From Betaproteobacteria bacterium (lineage in GTDB: Bacteria; Pseudomonadota; Gammaproteobacteria; Burkholderiales; Usitatibacteraceae), in NCBI GenBank assembly GCA_016711875.1, contig JADJSD010000001.1:1612001-1676000 (forward strand): a stretch of DNA of 64,000 bases, read 5' to 3'. The position numbers and the translations under genes were made by a program. Below, in pieces: positions 17,332 to 26,110 of the stretch. Positions within the stretch are counted from its first letter, which is position 1, and every line of letters begins with the position of its first letter. Under the pieces are notes generated by a model that searched no databases, was not told where the DNA came from, and worked only from the letters and a program-made list of their open reading frames with translations.

Positions 17332-20300
17332 ATGAGCGCAGCCGCCCGGTTGTCCGAGCGAATGCGTGCGTTGCCCCGTTCGGGGCGCGCGCGCCGCCTG
17401 CTGCGCTGGCTCGTCGGCGGGCTTCTGGTCGTGGCCTTGCTCGGGTTTTTCGTCGCGCCGCCTCTCGTCCGCTCGCAGGCCGAAAAGATGCTGGGCGAGA
17501 AGCTGCGCCGGCCGGTCACGGTCGAGAACGTCCGGGTGAATCCCTTCGCACCCTCCATCACGGTGAAGGGCCTTGCGGTGCGGGAGCGGGACGGCTCGTC
17601 CGTCGCGGCCGGCTTCGAGGAACTCTACGTGCGCATGTCCTACACGTCCCTGTTCCGGTTCGCGCCCGTGGTGAGCGCCGTGCGCCTCACGCGCCCGACG
17701 CTCCAGCTCGCCCGGCGCGCCGACCGCTCCTACAACTTCCAGGACCTCATCGACGAAGCGCTCGCGCCCTCGCCGAAGCCGGTCGAGCCGGCGGAGCCGC
17801 TCCGGTTCTCGGTGAACAACATCGAGATCGACGGCGGGCGCATCGTCTTCGACGACGCCGTGGCGGGCGAGAAACACGAGGTGTCGGATCTTCGCGTGGG
17901 GCTTCCGTTCTTCTCGAGCCTGCCCTCGCACGTCGATATCGACGTGCAGCCGGAGCTCTCCGCGCGGGTGAACGGCGCGCCCCTCGCGGTGAAGGGAGAG
18001 ACCCACCCCTTCAAGGACACCAACGAAACCACGGTCGACGTCAACCTCGATGCCCTCTCGCTGCCGAGGATCGCGGACTATTCGCCCGTGCCGCTCGGCT
18101 TCCGGCTGGAATCGGGGGCGCTCGACACGCGAATCCGCTTGCGCTTCGTGACGCGCGGCGCGAAGGCCATCGGGCTCACGGCCACGGGAACGGCGGGTCT
18201 TTCGAAGGTCTCGGTGCGGGATGCGTCCGGGGCGCCCCTGGTTTCCTTCGAGCGGTTCGAGACGGACATCGAGACGATCGACGTCTTCGCGAGGCAAGCG
18301 AAGGTACGCTCGGTTCGCCTGGAGCGGCCCTTCGCCAACGTCGTTCGCGCGAAGGACGGTCGCCTCAACCTGGTGGAGGTTCTGCCCAAGGCCGCGACCG
18401 AGGCGACGCCCGCGGGGACGGCAGCGGGCAAGCCGGATGGCAAGTCGCCCCCGGACCCGAAGGCATTCCGATTCTCGGTCGAGGACATCGTCGTCGCGTC
18501 CGGCCAGGTGAACGTGGCGGATCTCTCGGTCACGCCGCGACCCTTCAAGACGGAGCTCGGCGCGATCGAGGTGGGCGTGAAGCAGCTCTCCAACCACCCG
18601 GGTGGCAAGGCGAAGGTCACGGCGAGCTTCACGACGGATGGCCTCGGCACTTTCCGCCACGAGGGCGCGCTGCAACTGGCGCCTGTCGCGGCAGAGGGCC
18701 GCGTGTCCGGCGAAGGATTCCGGCTCGCCCGCGTCTATCCCTATCTCGAGCCGGTCCTCAACGTCGACATCGCGGATGGCACGCTCGATTTCGACGCGGG
18801 CTATGCGCTCGCCGACGAATCCGGGGCGACCCGGGTGCGCGTCTCGGGCGCGAGCGCCACCCTTCGCGCGGTCGTTCTGCGCTATCCGGGCGAGAAGGAT
18901 GCCTTCGTTCGCCTGCCCCTCGCCCACGTACGGGACACCTCCGCCGATATCGGCGCGCGACAGGTCATCGTCGGCGAGGTGCTCGCGAAGGGCGGCGTGG
19001 TGAACGCGCATCGCGAGGCCGACGGCAAGCTCCGGTTCGACCGCCTCCTCAAGCAGCAGGCGAGCCCGACCGGCGTGGCGAAGGGGCCGCAGACGGCCGA
19101 GGCCGGCGGCTCGCCCTGGCGCATCGACCTCAAGCGCAGCGCGATCGAGGGCTTCGCCGCGACCTTCACCGACGAAGTGCCCCAGCCGCCCGTGATCGTG
19201 AAGGTCACGCGGATCCAGGGGCTCGCGGAGAACTGGTCCAACGCACCGGGCACGCGCGCGACGGTGCGGGTGGGCGCGACCGTGAACGGCGCGGGCACCG
19301 TGTCGGCGCGAGGGCCGGTCACGATGTCGCCGTTCGCGGCGGAACTCGACGTGGAGGCCAAGCGGCTCGAGTTCGCGTTCGCGCAGCCCTATCTCGACAA
19401 GCGCACGAACCTCGCGCTCACCTCGGGCTCGCTCTCTGCGCGCGGACGGCTGCGGGCGAGCGCCCCCCCCGACGGCCCGTTCAACGCCGCCTTCCAGGGG
19501 GACGTGACGATCGGCGACTTCGCTTCCGTCGACCGCTTGAGCCGCGAGGACTTCGCCAACTGGCGTTCCCTGCACGTGGGTGGCATCGACTTCGCCCTCT
19601 CGCCCTTCAAGGCCCACGTCGGGGAGGTCGCGCTATCGGATTTCTACGCGCGGATCATCCTGTCGGCCGCGGGCCGCCTCAACCTCGCAGACGTGATGCG
19701 CGAGGAAGGCGACGAGGCGAAGAGCCTCACGGACACCGAGCTTCGCCGCGACGGTCGCGCCGTCGATGCGCCGCGAGAAGCCCCGGCGAAGGCGCCGGAT
19801 GAGAAGGGTCCGGATTCGCCCGCGAAGCCGCCGGCCGACATCCGCATCGGACGCGTCATGCTGCAAGGCGGGCAGGTCGCCTTCAGCGATTTCTTCGTGC
19901 GTCCCAACTACGCCGCCAACCTGAAGGCCATCGGAGGCGGCGTGAGCGAGATGACCTCGCAGAAGCCCGGCGTCGTCGAGCTCTCCGCGCGCCTGGACGG
20001 CACGGCACCGGTGGAGGCTGCCGGCCGCCTCAACGTGCTCTCGCCCGACCTGCTCGTGGATCTCTCCGCCACCGCGAAGGACATCGAGTTGCCCGCGTTC
20101 TCGCCCTATGCGATCAAGTACGCGGGCTACGGCATCGAGCGCGGCAAGCTGTCGGTGCGCCTCAAGTACCTCGTCGAGAACCGCAAGCTCGCGGCCGAGA
20201 ACAACGTCTACCTGGACCAGCTCACCTTCGGGCCGAAGGTGGAGAGCCCCACGGCCACCAAGCTGCCGGTGCTGCTCGCCGTCTCGCTCCTGCGGGACCG

Positions 20301-21024
20301 AAACGGCGTCATCGACATCGACCTGCCCATCTCGGGGTCGATCGACGACCCGCAGTTCAGCGTGTGGGGCATCATCGGCCGGGTCATCGTGAACCTCATC
20401 GCGAAGGCGGCGACGGCGCCGTTCGCCCTGCTGGGCGCCGCGTTGGGCGGCGGCGGCGAGGAGCTCGCCTACCTGGAGTTCGCGCCGGGGGGCGCCCGGC
20501 TCGAGAAGGCGGGGACGGACAAGCTCGCCTCCATCGCCAAGGCGCTCGGCAATCGTCCCGGCCTCAAGCTCGACATCGCCGGTCGCGCCGACCCGGCGAC
20601 GGACCAGGAAGCGTTGCGAGCGCTTTCGCTCGAGCGGGCCGTGAAGGCCGAAAAGGCCAAGAGCCTCTCGCGCGACGCCGCGAAGGCCGCGAGCCTCGAC
20701 GAGATCGCGGTCACGAAGGAGGAGTACCCCCGGTTCCTCACCGCCGCCTACAAGGAGGCGAAGTTCACGCGGCCGCGCAACTTCATCGGGATGCTCAAGG
20801 ACCTGCCGGTCGCCGAGATGGAGTCGCTCATGCTGGCGAACGCGCCGGTCGGCGACGAGGAACTGCGATCGCTCGCCAACGCGCGGGCGCAGGCCGCCAA
20901 GGACTGGCTGGTGGGCCCGGGCGCCGTCGCGCCCGACCGCGTGTTCCTCGTGGCGCCGCGGCTCGGCGCGGAGGCGATCCGCGACAAGGGGCGGGCGAAC
21001 CGCGTCGATTTCGCCCTGAAATAG
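17332..21024 (+). CDS. DUF748 (AsmA-like) envelope protein with split OmpA-like C-terminus
   Basis: A 1230-residue protein. One membrane helix (about 25-44) follows a basic N-terminus, so the bulk is periplasmic and anchored in the inner membrane. The body is long, repetitive and beta-rich, with AsmA/DUF748 features such as RPVTVENVRVNPFAPSITVKGL, repeated IEIDGGRIVFDD-like phrases, and a C-terminal LAVSLLRDRNGVIDIDLPISGS block. After about residue 1045 there is an OmpA-like half (LEFAPGGARLEKAGTDKL) and, after ~90 residues, a second half (LANARAQAAKDWLV then NRVDFAL). AsmA-like proteins are linked to lipid transport between membranes; the role here is inferred. Sits 53 bp after the tRNA. Confidence 0.88.
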   Translation: MSAAARLSERMRALPRSGRARRLLRWLVGGLLVVALLGFFVAPPLVRSQAEKMLGEKLRRPVTVENVRVNPFAPSITVKGLAVRERDGSSVAAGFEELYVRMSYTSLFRFAPVVSAVRLTRPTLQLARRADRSYNFQDLIDEALAPSPKPVEPAEPLRFSVNNIEIDGGRIVFDDAVAGEKHEVSDLRVGLPFFSSLPSHVDIDVQPELSARVNGAPLAVKGETHPFKDTNETTVDVNLDALSLPRIADYSPVPLGFRLESGALDTRIRLRFVTRGAKAIGLTATGTAGLSKVSVRDASGAPLVSFERFETDIETIDVFARQAKVRSVRLERPFANVVRAKDGRLNLVEVLPKAATEATPAGTAAGKPDGKSPPDPKAFRFSVEDIVVASGQVNVADLSVTPRPFKTELGAIEVGVKQLSNHPGGKAKVTASFTTDGLGTFRHEGALQLAPVAAEGRVSGEGFRLARVYPYLEPVLNVDIADGTLDFDAGYALADESGATRVRVSGASATLRAVVLRYPGEKDAFVRLPLAHVRDTSADIGARQVIVGEVLAKGGVVNAHREADGKLRFDRLLKQQASPTGVAKGPQTAEAGGSPWRIDLKRSAIEGFAATFTDEVPQPPVIVKVTRIQGLAENWSNAPGTRATVRVGATVNGAGTVSARGPVTMSPFAAELDVEAKRLEFAFAQPYLDKRTNLALTSGSLSARGRLRASAPPDGPFNAAFQGDVTIGDFASVDRLSREDFANWRSLHVGGIDFALSPFKAHVGEVALSDFYARIILSAAGRLNLADVMREEGDEAKSLTDTELRRDGRAVDAPREAPAKAPDEKGPDSPAKPPADIRIGRVMLQGGQVAFSDFFVRPNYAANLKAIGGGVSEMTSQKPGVVELSARLDGTAPVEAAGRLNVLSPDLLVDLSATAKDIELPAFSPYAIKYAGYGIERGKLSVRLKYLVENRKLAAENNVYLDQLTFGPKVESPTATKLPVLLAVSLLRDRNGVIDIDLPISGSIDDPQFSVWGIIGRVIVNLIAKAATAPFALLGAALGGGGEELAYLEFAPGGARLEKAGTDKLASIAKALGNRPGLKLDIAGRADPATDQEALRALSLERAVKAEKAKSLSRDAAKAASLDEIAVTKEEYPRFLTAAYKEAKFTRPRNFIGMLKDLPVAEMESLMLANAPVGDEELRSLANARAQAAKDWLVGPGAVAPDRVFLVAPRLGAEAIRDKGRANRVDFALK

Positions 21025-21051
21025 GGCATCGCGTCCGCCCGCCCGGACCCG

Positions 21052-21070
21052 GCCGCCGGTGCGGCTTTTT
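21052..21070 (+). terminator. Rho-independent terminator after the DUF748 gene
   Basis: A short stem GCCGC-CGGT-GCGGC followed by TTTTT lies 28 bases downstream of the DUF748 stop codon. It separates that gene from the acetoacetate decarboxylase operon. Confidence 0.6.
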
Positions 21071-21073
21071 CGT

Positions 21074-21103
21074 TTGAATGGCGGCTCGCGAACCCCGTAG
21101 AAT
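21074..21103 (+). promoter_or_regulatory. Candidate sigma-70 promoter of the decarboxylase-family pair
   Basis: TTGAAT at 21074-21079 and TAGAAT at 21098-21103 are 18 bp apart, directly after the terminator. The first start codon is 71 bases downstream. Both boxes match the consensus well (four or five of six). Confidence 0.55.
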
Positions 21104-21174
21104 CCCCGGCAGACGGCGAGAAACGGAATCATTCTCGGCGCACACCGCAGCCCGAAAATCCCCAGGAGAGGACG

Positions 21175-21930
21175 ATGACCCCGGAACAGATCCTGAAATT
21201 GCCGTCCATGCCGGCGGCGAGCCCCAGCTACCCGATGGGCCCGTACCGGTTCGTGAACCGCGAGTACCTGATCATCACCTACGAGACGGACAAGGACCTG
21301 CTGCGCGAGGCCGTGCCAGAGCCCCTCGAGCCCAATCCCGAAGGCCATGTGCTCTACGAGTGGATCCGCATGCCGGACAGCTCCGGCTTCGGCGACTACA
21401 CCGAGAGCGGCGTGGTGATTCCCTGCCTCTTCCAGGGCCAGCCGATCAACTTCACCGCGCAGATGTACCTCGACGACGAGCCGCCCATCTCCGCGGGCCG
21501 CGAGATCTGGGGCTTCCCGAAGAAGTACGCGCATCCGAAGCTCGAGGTGTGCTCGGACACCATCACGGGGACGCTGCACTACGCCGGCCAGCTGGTCGCG
21601 ATGGGCACGATGGCCTACAAGCACGCCGAGGCCCCCGGCGGCATCGAGGCCACCGCCAAGGGCATGACCAAGACCCAGTGCAACCTCAAGATCATCCCGG
21701 ACGTCGACGGCAGCCCGAAGATCTGCCAGCTCGTGGCCTACAACCTCACGGACATCACGATCAAGGGCAGCTGGGTCTCGCCCGCGCGCCTGCACCTCAT
21801 CCCGCACGTGAACGCGCCCGCCGCGGACCTGCCCATCAAGAAGATCGTGGGCGGCAAGCATTTCATCGGCGACCTCACGCTGCCCCACGGCCGGGTGCTG
21901 TTCGACTACATCAAGGACAAGGCGCCCTAG
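21175..21930 (+). CDS. adc: Acetoacetate decarboxylase
   Basis: Cleaves acetoacetate to acetone and CO2, or acts on a related beta-keto acid. The 251-residue protein aligns along its length with Clostridium acetobutylicum Adc from memory. The Schiff-base lysine and its pKa-tuning neighbour are both present (K116-K117 in WGFPKKYAHPKL). The catalytic-site glutamate is present too (E77 in GDYTESG), as is the conserved arginine R29. A GGAGAGG ribosome site precedes the ATG. It is first of a two-gene operon with a paralogue 16 bp downstream, and is near 3-hydroxybutyrate dehydrogenase, which produces acetoacetate. Confidence 0.9.
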   Translation: MTPEQILKLPSMPAASPSYPMGPYRFVNREYLIITYETDKDLLREAVPEPLEPNPEGHVLYEWIRMPDSSGFGDYTESGVVIPCLFQGQPINFTAQMYLDDEPPISAGREIWGFPKKYAHPKLEVCSDTITGTLHYAGQLVAMGTMAYKHAEAPGGIEATAKGMTKTQCNLKIIPDVDGSPKICQLVAYNLTDITIKGSWVSPARLHLIPHVNAPAADLPIKKIVGGKHFIGDLTLPHGRVLFDYIKDKAP

Positions 21931-21946
21931 GCGCGGGAGCGAAGCC

Positions 21947-22687
21947 ATGAAGAAGAGCGACGTTCTCAAGCTGCCCTCGATGCCGCTGCAGAGCCCGACG
22001 TTTCCGCGCGGGCCCTACCGGTTTTTCCGGCGCCAGTATCTCGTGGTCTCCTACCAGAGCGACGCGGCCGCCATCCGCGAAGCCCTGCCCGAACCCCTCG
22101 TGCCGGCCGGCGACACCGTGGCCGTCCAGTGGCTCGACTTGCCCGATGGCGAGGGCTTCGGCGCGTATTCGGCCGCGGCGCAGATCATCCCTTGCACCTT
22201 CAAGGGCGAGCCCTGCAATTTCGTCTCGCAGATGTACGTGGACAACACGCCGCCGCTCGCCGGCGGTCGCGAGATCTGGGGCTACCCGATGAAGTACGGC
22301 AAGGCCGTGCTCAAGGTGACAGGCGACACCCTCACGGGAACGCTCGACTACGCGACGCAGCGCGCCGCCACGGGCACGATGGTCTACAAGCACGACGCGT
22401 TCCGCGCGGATCTCTCGAAGGAGAAGGAGCTGCTCGCGCGCACGCAGGTCACGCTCAAGATGATCCCCGACATCGACGGCACGCCGGCCATCGCGCAGCT
22501 CGTGGGCATCAACTTCGCGGACGTGAAATTGCACGGTGCCTGGACGGGCGAGGCGCGCCTGGAGCTCATCCCGGCGGTGAACTGCCCGCTGGCGGACCTT
22601 CCGGTTCGCCGCGTGACGGGCGGCCTTCACATGGTGACGGACATGACGCTGCCGTACGGGCGTGTGCTGCACGATTACCTCGCCTGA
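21947..22687 (+). CDS. Acetoacetate decarboxylase-family protein lacking catalytic residues
   Basis: A 246-residue paralogue of the preceding enzyme with the same scaffold (N-terminal LKLPSMPLQSPTFPRGPYRF, and the MVYKH and TLPYGRVLHDYL blocks). The Schiff-base lysine is replaced by methionine (M115 in WGYPMKYGKA), with only the second lysine K116 kept. The active-site glutamate is alanine (A76 in GAYSAAAQ). Arg29 is kept. It should therefore not be a classical decarboxylase; it might catalyse another reaction of the superfamily, or bind a ligand. It is transcribed with the active paralogue and followed by a strong terminator. Confidence 0.85.
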   Translation: MKKSDVLKLPSMPLQSPTFPRGPYRFFRRQYLVVSYQSDAAAIREALPEPLVPAGDTVAVQWLDLPDGEGFGAYSAAAQIIPCTFKGEPCNFVSQMYVDNTPPLAGGREIWGYPMKYGKAVLKVTGDTLTGTLDYATQRAATGTMVYKHDAFRADLSKEKELLARTQVTLKMIPDIDGTPAIAQLVGINFADVKLHGAWTGEARLELIPAVNCPLADLPVRRVTGGLHMVTDMTLPYGRVLHDYLA

Positions 22688-22707
22688 GGCGCCCCGGCGC
22701 CGCAAGC

Positions 22708-22740
22708 AAAAGGGCCGCGCGAGCGGCCCCTTTTGTTTTT
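22708..22740 (+). terminator. Rho-independent terminator after the decarboxylase pair
   Basis: The sequence AAAAGGGCCGC, loop GCGA, then GCGGCCCCTTTT forms a stem with one bulged base, followed by GTTTTT. It lies between the plus-strand decarboxylase operon and the convergent patatin gene and may work on both strands. Confidence 0.8.
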
Positions 22741-22758
22741 GCCTTCCCGCCAGCCGGG

Positions 22759-23928
22759 CTAGAGGAATTCCTTCTTCAGGTCGACCGAGGAGCGCACGCC
22801 CAGGTCGTTGAAGTGGTTGTCCAGCCAGGAGCTCGCGTAGGCGCGGCCGCGGTCGCGCAGCATCGTGAGGAAGGCCCAGTCGTTCGCGAACTTGGATGAG
22901 ACCGAGAGGTCCGAGAGCGCGTTGTCGGCCCGGATCGAGTGGATGAGCACGTACTTGAGCTGCTCCTTGTACTCGTCCTTGATCCAGCCCTGGTCGATGA
23001 GCTTCTGGACGAAGAACACCGAGCGCAGCTCCTTGATGAGCGAGGAATTGAAGGTGATCTCGTTGATGCGGTTGAAGATGTCGTTCGACATCGTCGGCGG
23101 GCCCGGGCGCTCGATCGGGTTGATGTGGACGATTACCACGTCGCGCGAATCGGTGTGGTAGAAAAGCGGGTACAGCACCGGGTTGCCCATGTAGCCGCCG
23201 TCCCAGTAGTACTCGCCCGCGATCTCGACGGCCTGGAAGAGGTACGGCAGGCACGCCGAGGCGAGCACGACGTCGGAGGTGATCTCGTTCGTGTTGAACA
23301 CCTTCACCTTGCCCGTGCGCACGTTCGTGGCCGAGAGGAAAAGCTTGGTCTTCTGCGAGCGGTCCAGCTCGTCGAAGTCGACCTGCGCCTCGAGCACCTC
23401 GCGCAGCGGGTTGAAGTTCATGGGGTTCAGCTGGTAGGGCGAGAACGAGTGCGTGATCATCTTGAACATCTCGGAGGCCCACGCCTGGTCGAGGTTGTGG
23501 CCATGCATCATCTTTTCCCACGGCATCTGCTTGACCGGGCTGTAGCGCGCGCCGGCCTCGGAGATGGCCTTCCAGAAGTCGTGCAGCGCCTGGCGCGCGC
23601 CGTCGGGGCCGCGCAGCATGCCGTAGGCGAACACCACGGCGTTCATCGAACCGGCGCTCGTGCCCGAGACGCCCTCGATTTCGATGCGGCCGTCCTCGAG
23701 GAACTTGTCGATCACGCCCCAGGCGAACGCGCCGTGCGCGCCGCCACCCTGGAGGGCGAGGTTGATGCTCTTCATGCCGTTGTCGCGCCGCTGCGCCGAC
23801 TTGTTCAGGAGCGGCAGGCCGGTCGGACCGCGCTCCAGGGGAGCCGTGGGTACGAGCACCTTCTTGCGGGCGCGCGGCACGGCTTTCTTCCTTGAAGGGG
23901 CCTTCGTCTTGGTTCGTTTCGTCGCCAT
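22759..23928 (-). CDS. Patatin-like phospholipase with basic N-terminal tail
   Basis: A 389-residue patatin-fold hydrolase. Catalytic parts are complete: the oxyanion motif QGGGAHGAF (about 60-68), nucleophile Ser91 in GTSAG, and the dyad aspartate D243 in YWDGGYMGN. The C-terminal part resembles DUF3734. Residues 1-25 hold 11 Lys/Arg, including KKAVPRARKK, a tail that could bind nucleic acid or polymer granules. The ATG at 23928 has a GGGAGA ribosome site; the ATG at residue 52 would remove the tail. It follows 3-hydroxybutyrate dehydrogenase by 56 bp, a pairing that suggests polyhydroxybutyrate or lipid turnover. Confidence 0.88.
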   Translation of the reverse strand: MATKRTKTKAPSRKKAVPRARKKVLVPTAPLERGPTGLPLLNKSAQRRDNGMKSINLALQGGGAHGAFAWGVIDKFLEDGRIEIEGVSGTSAGSMNAVVFAYGMLRGPDGARQALHDFWKAISEAGARYSPVKQMPWEKMMHGHNLDQAWASEMFKMITHSFSPYQLNPMNFNPLREVLEAQVDFDELDRSQKTKLFLSATNVRTGKVKVFNTNEITSDVVLASACLPYLFQAVEIAGEYYWDGGYMGNPVLYPLFYHTDSRDVVIVHINPIERPGPPTMSNDIFNRINEITFNSSLIKELRSVFFVQKLIDQGWIKDEYKEQLKYVLIHSIRADNALSDLSVSSKFANDWAFLTMLRDRGRAYASSWLDNHFNDLGVRSSVDLKKEFL

Positions 23929-23984
23929 GGCGATTCTCCCGCGCCGCAGCCCGGTGGGCGATGCGGCGCGCAGGGGCACTTCGG

Positions 23985-24767
23985 TCAGTGGGCCACCCAG
24001 CCGCCCTCGATGGCGATGTGCGTGCCCGTGATGGACGCCGCCGAATCGCTGCAGAGGAAGACGGTGGTTCCCGCCACCTGTTCCACGGTGACGAACTGCT
24101 TGGTGGGCTGCGCCGCGAGGAGCACGTCGCGCTTCACCTGCTCGATGGTGAGGCCGCGCGCCTTCGCGGTGTCGGGGATCTGCTTCTCGACGAGCGGCGT
24201 GAGCACGTAGCCCGGGCACACCGCGTTGCAGGTGATGCCCTTCTCGGCGACTTCCAGCGCGACCGTCTTGGTGAGGCCCAGGATGCCGTGCTTGGCGGAA
24301 ACGTAGGCGCTCTTGAACGGCGAGGCGACCAGCGCGTGCGCGGAAGCCACGTTCACGATCCGGCCCCAGCCTTTCTGCTTCATGCCGGGGATCACCAGGC
24401 GCGTGGTGTGGAAGGCGGCCGACAGGTTGAGGGCGATGATCTGGTCCCACTTCTCGACGGGGAAATCCTCGATGGGGCACACGTGCTGCATGCCGGCGTT
24501 GTTCACGAGGATGTCGATCGGGCCGATGGCCTCGACGGACTTGCTCACGAATTCCTCGACGGCCGCGACCTTGCCCATGTCGGCGGGGAGAAAGACGACC
24601 TTGACGCCGTAGGTGCTCGCGAGGCGGCTGCGGATCTCTTCGGCCTCTGGCGTGTTGCGCGAGCCGTTGATCACGAGGTTGATGCCCTCGCGCGCGAAGG
24701 CTTCGGCGATGCCGAGGCCGATGCCGCTCGTCGAGCCCGTGACGATGGCGGATTTTCCTTTGAGCAT
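23985..24767 (-). CDS. bdhA: 3-hydroxybutyrate dehydrogenase
   Basis: NAD-dependent short-chain dehydrogenase that interconverts 3-hydroxybutyrate and acetoacetate. The 260-residue protein has the nucleotide motif TGSTSGIG at 10-17, NNAG (89-92), Ser142, and the catalytic Tyr155/Lys159 in YVSAK. The substrate-side features NAVCPGYVLTPLVEKQI and the C-terminal GGWVAH are typical of this subfamily. It is co-directional with the patatin gene and convergent with the decarboxylase pair, so the region holds genes for making and removing acetoacetate. Divergent from mutY across 239 bp, in which I see no strong promoter. Confidence 0.92.
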   Translation of the reverse strand: MLKGKSAIVTGSTSGIGLGIAEAFAREGINLVINGSRNTPEAEEIRSRLASTYGVKVVFLPADMGKVAAVEEFVSKSVEAIGPIDILVNNAGMQHVCPIEDFPVEKWDQIIALNLSAAFHTTRLVIPGMKQKGWGRIVNVASAHALVASPFKSAYVSAKHGILGLTKTVALEVAEKGITCNAVCPGYVLTPLVEKQIPDTAKARGLTIEQVKRDVLLAAQPTKQFVTVEQVAGTTVFLCSDSAASITGTHIAIEGGWVAH

Positions 24768-25006
24768 CTGCGAATCTCCCTGTGTGCGTTCTCGTTCGGA
24801 TTGCCGGCCATCCCGGGGGCATGGCGCCTCGCCGGGGGCCGGGGGTCGTTCTTCCCTCTCGCCCCAACTCCGCACGCCTCGCCTCTGACGGACGGTACGC
24901 ACGGGGAATGCGGATACTGAAGGGAACCGGCCCTGCTGTCCACCGGAGCATTCTGCATTCGCACGCGGTGCTACACTCGCGCGCCCGCCCCCAAAGCCCT
25001 TACAAC

Positions 25007-26110
25007 GTGAAAGCCTTTTCGCGCCGCGTGATCGACTGGCAGAAAGTCCATGGCCGCCACGGATTGCCGTGGCAAGGCACGCGCGACCCCTATCGGCTGT
25101 GGCTCTCGGAGATCATGCTGCAGCAGACGCAGGTGGCGACCGTGGTTCCCTTCTACGAGCGATTCCTCGCGCGCTTTCCCGATGTCGCCGCGCTCGCCGA
25201 GGCGGACGCGGACGAGGTCATGCGCCTGTGGAGCGGCCTCGGCTACTACGCGCGTGCGCGCAACCTGCACGGTGCCGCCCGGCGGGTGGTCGAGGCGCAT
25301 GGCGGCCGGTTTCCGCTGGCGATCGAGGCCGTCGCCGACCTGCCGGGCATCGGCCGGTCGACGGCGGCGGCGATCGTCGCATTCGCGACCGGCGAGCCCC
25401 ACGCGATCCTCGACGGCAACGTGAAGCGCGTGCTGGCGCGGCATGCCGGGGTCGAGGGTGCCGTGGACGGCGCTGCGGTCCTCGCCCGGCTGTGGGACGT
25501 GGCGCAGTCACGGTTGCCTCGCCGGGACGTCGAGGCCTACACGCAGGGCCTCATGGACCTGGGCGCCACGCTGTGCACGCGCTCGGCGCCGGATTGCGAG
25601 CGGTGCCCGGTACGCGCCGACTGCGTGGCGTGGCGTGAAGGCCTGACCGACGAGCTGCCGGGACGAAAGGCCGCGCGGGTGGTGAAACTCCGGCGCGCGG
25701 TTTGGCTCGTGGTCCTCGCAGGAAGCAAGGTCCTTCTCGAGAAGCGCCCGGCGCCCGGGATCTGGGGCGGCTTGTGGAGTTTCCCCGAGTTCGCGGAGGG
25801 CACCGATCCGGGCGGGGCTTGTGCGGGCCTGGGGATCGTCCCGACGACGATCGGGCCGCTGCCTGTCCTCACCCATGCCTTCACGCACTTCACGCTGGAA
25901 GCCATGCCCTTCCGGGTGGGCGTTCGTCGCGCGACCCTTTCGGCGAGCGAGATCGAACGGCGATGGATCGCGCTCGGTGAAGCGCAGGAGTCGGCGCTGC
26001 CGGCGCCGGTGAAGCGCCTGCTCGCCGCGCTTGCGCCGGAGGCTAGCCGATCAGGCGCTGCTCGCGCAGGAACCGGTGCAGGATCGCGATTCGCGCCGCG
26101 GCGTCGGTGA
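25007..26110 (+). CDS. mutY: A/G-specific adenine DNA glycosylase
   Basis: Removes adenine mispaired with 8-oxoguanine. The 367-residue protein has the catalytic Glu35 in LSEIMLQQTQV, the helix-hairpin-helix LPGIGRSTAAAI, Asp136 in AILDGNVKR, and the iron-sulfur cysteines C190, C197, C200 and C206 (C-X6-C-X2-C-X5-C). A C-terminal NUDIX-like domain recognises 8-oxoG (EKRPAPGIWGGLWSFPE). The start is a GTG at 25007; no ATG gives the conserved FSRRVIDWQ start. The last ~23 residues are non-conserved and come from reading 68 bp into the convergent LON-domain gene. Confidence 0.94.
   Translation: MKAFSRRVIDWQKVHGRHGLPWQGTRDPYRLWLSEIMLQQTQVATVVPFYERFLARFPDVAALAEADADEVMRLWSGLGYYARARNLHGAARRVVEAHGGRFPLAIEAVADLPGIGRSTAAAIVAFATGEPHAILDGNVKRVLARHAGVEGAVDGAAVLARLWDVAQSRLPRRDVEAYTQGLMDLGATLCTRSAPDCERCPVRADCVAWREGLTDELPGRKAARVVKLRRAVWLVVLAGSKVLLEKRPAPGIWGGLWSFPEFAEGTDPGGACAGLGIVPTTIGPLPVLTHAFTHFTLEAMPFRVGVRRATLSASEIERRWIALGEAQESALPAPVKRLLAALAPEASRSGAARAGTGAGSRFAPRRR

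Noticed and set aside
15148..19617. A 1489-codon minus-strand open frame running opposite the DUF748 gene, through the tRNA, into the LytTR regulator
   Set aside because: Only its last ~255 codons are a real gene. The rest crosses a tRNA and a well-supported plus-strand gene and has no domain.
19633..21969. A 778-codon frame opposite the DUF748 C-terminus and first decarboxylase gene
   Set aside because: It crosses a terminator and promoter of the other strand and resembles no protein family.
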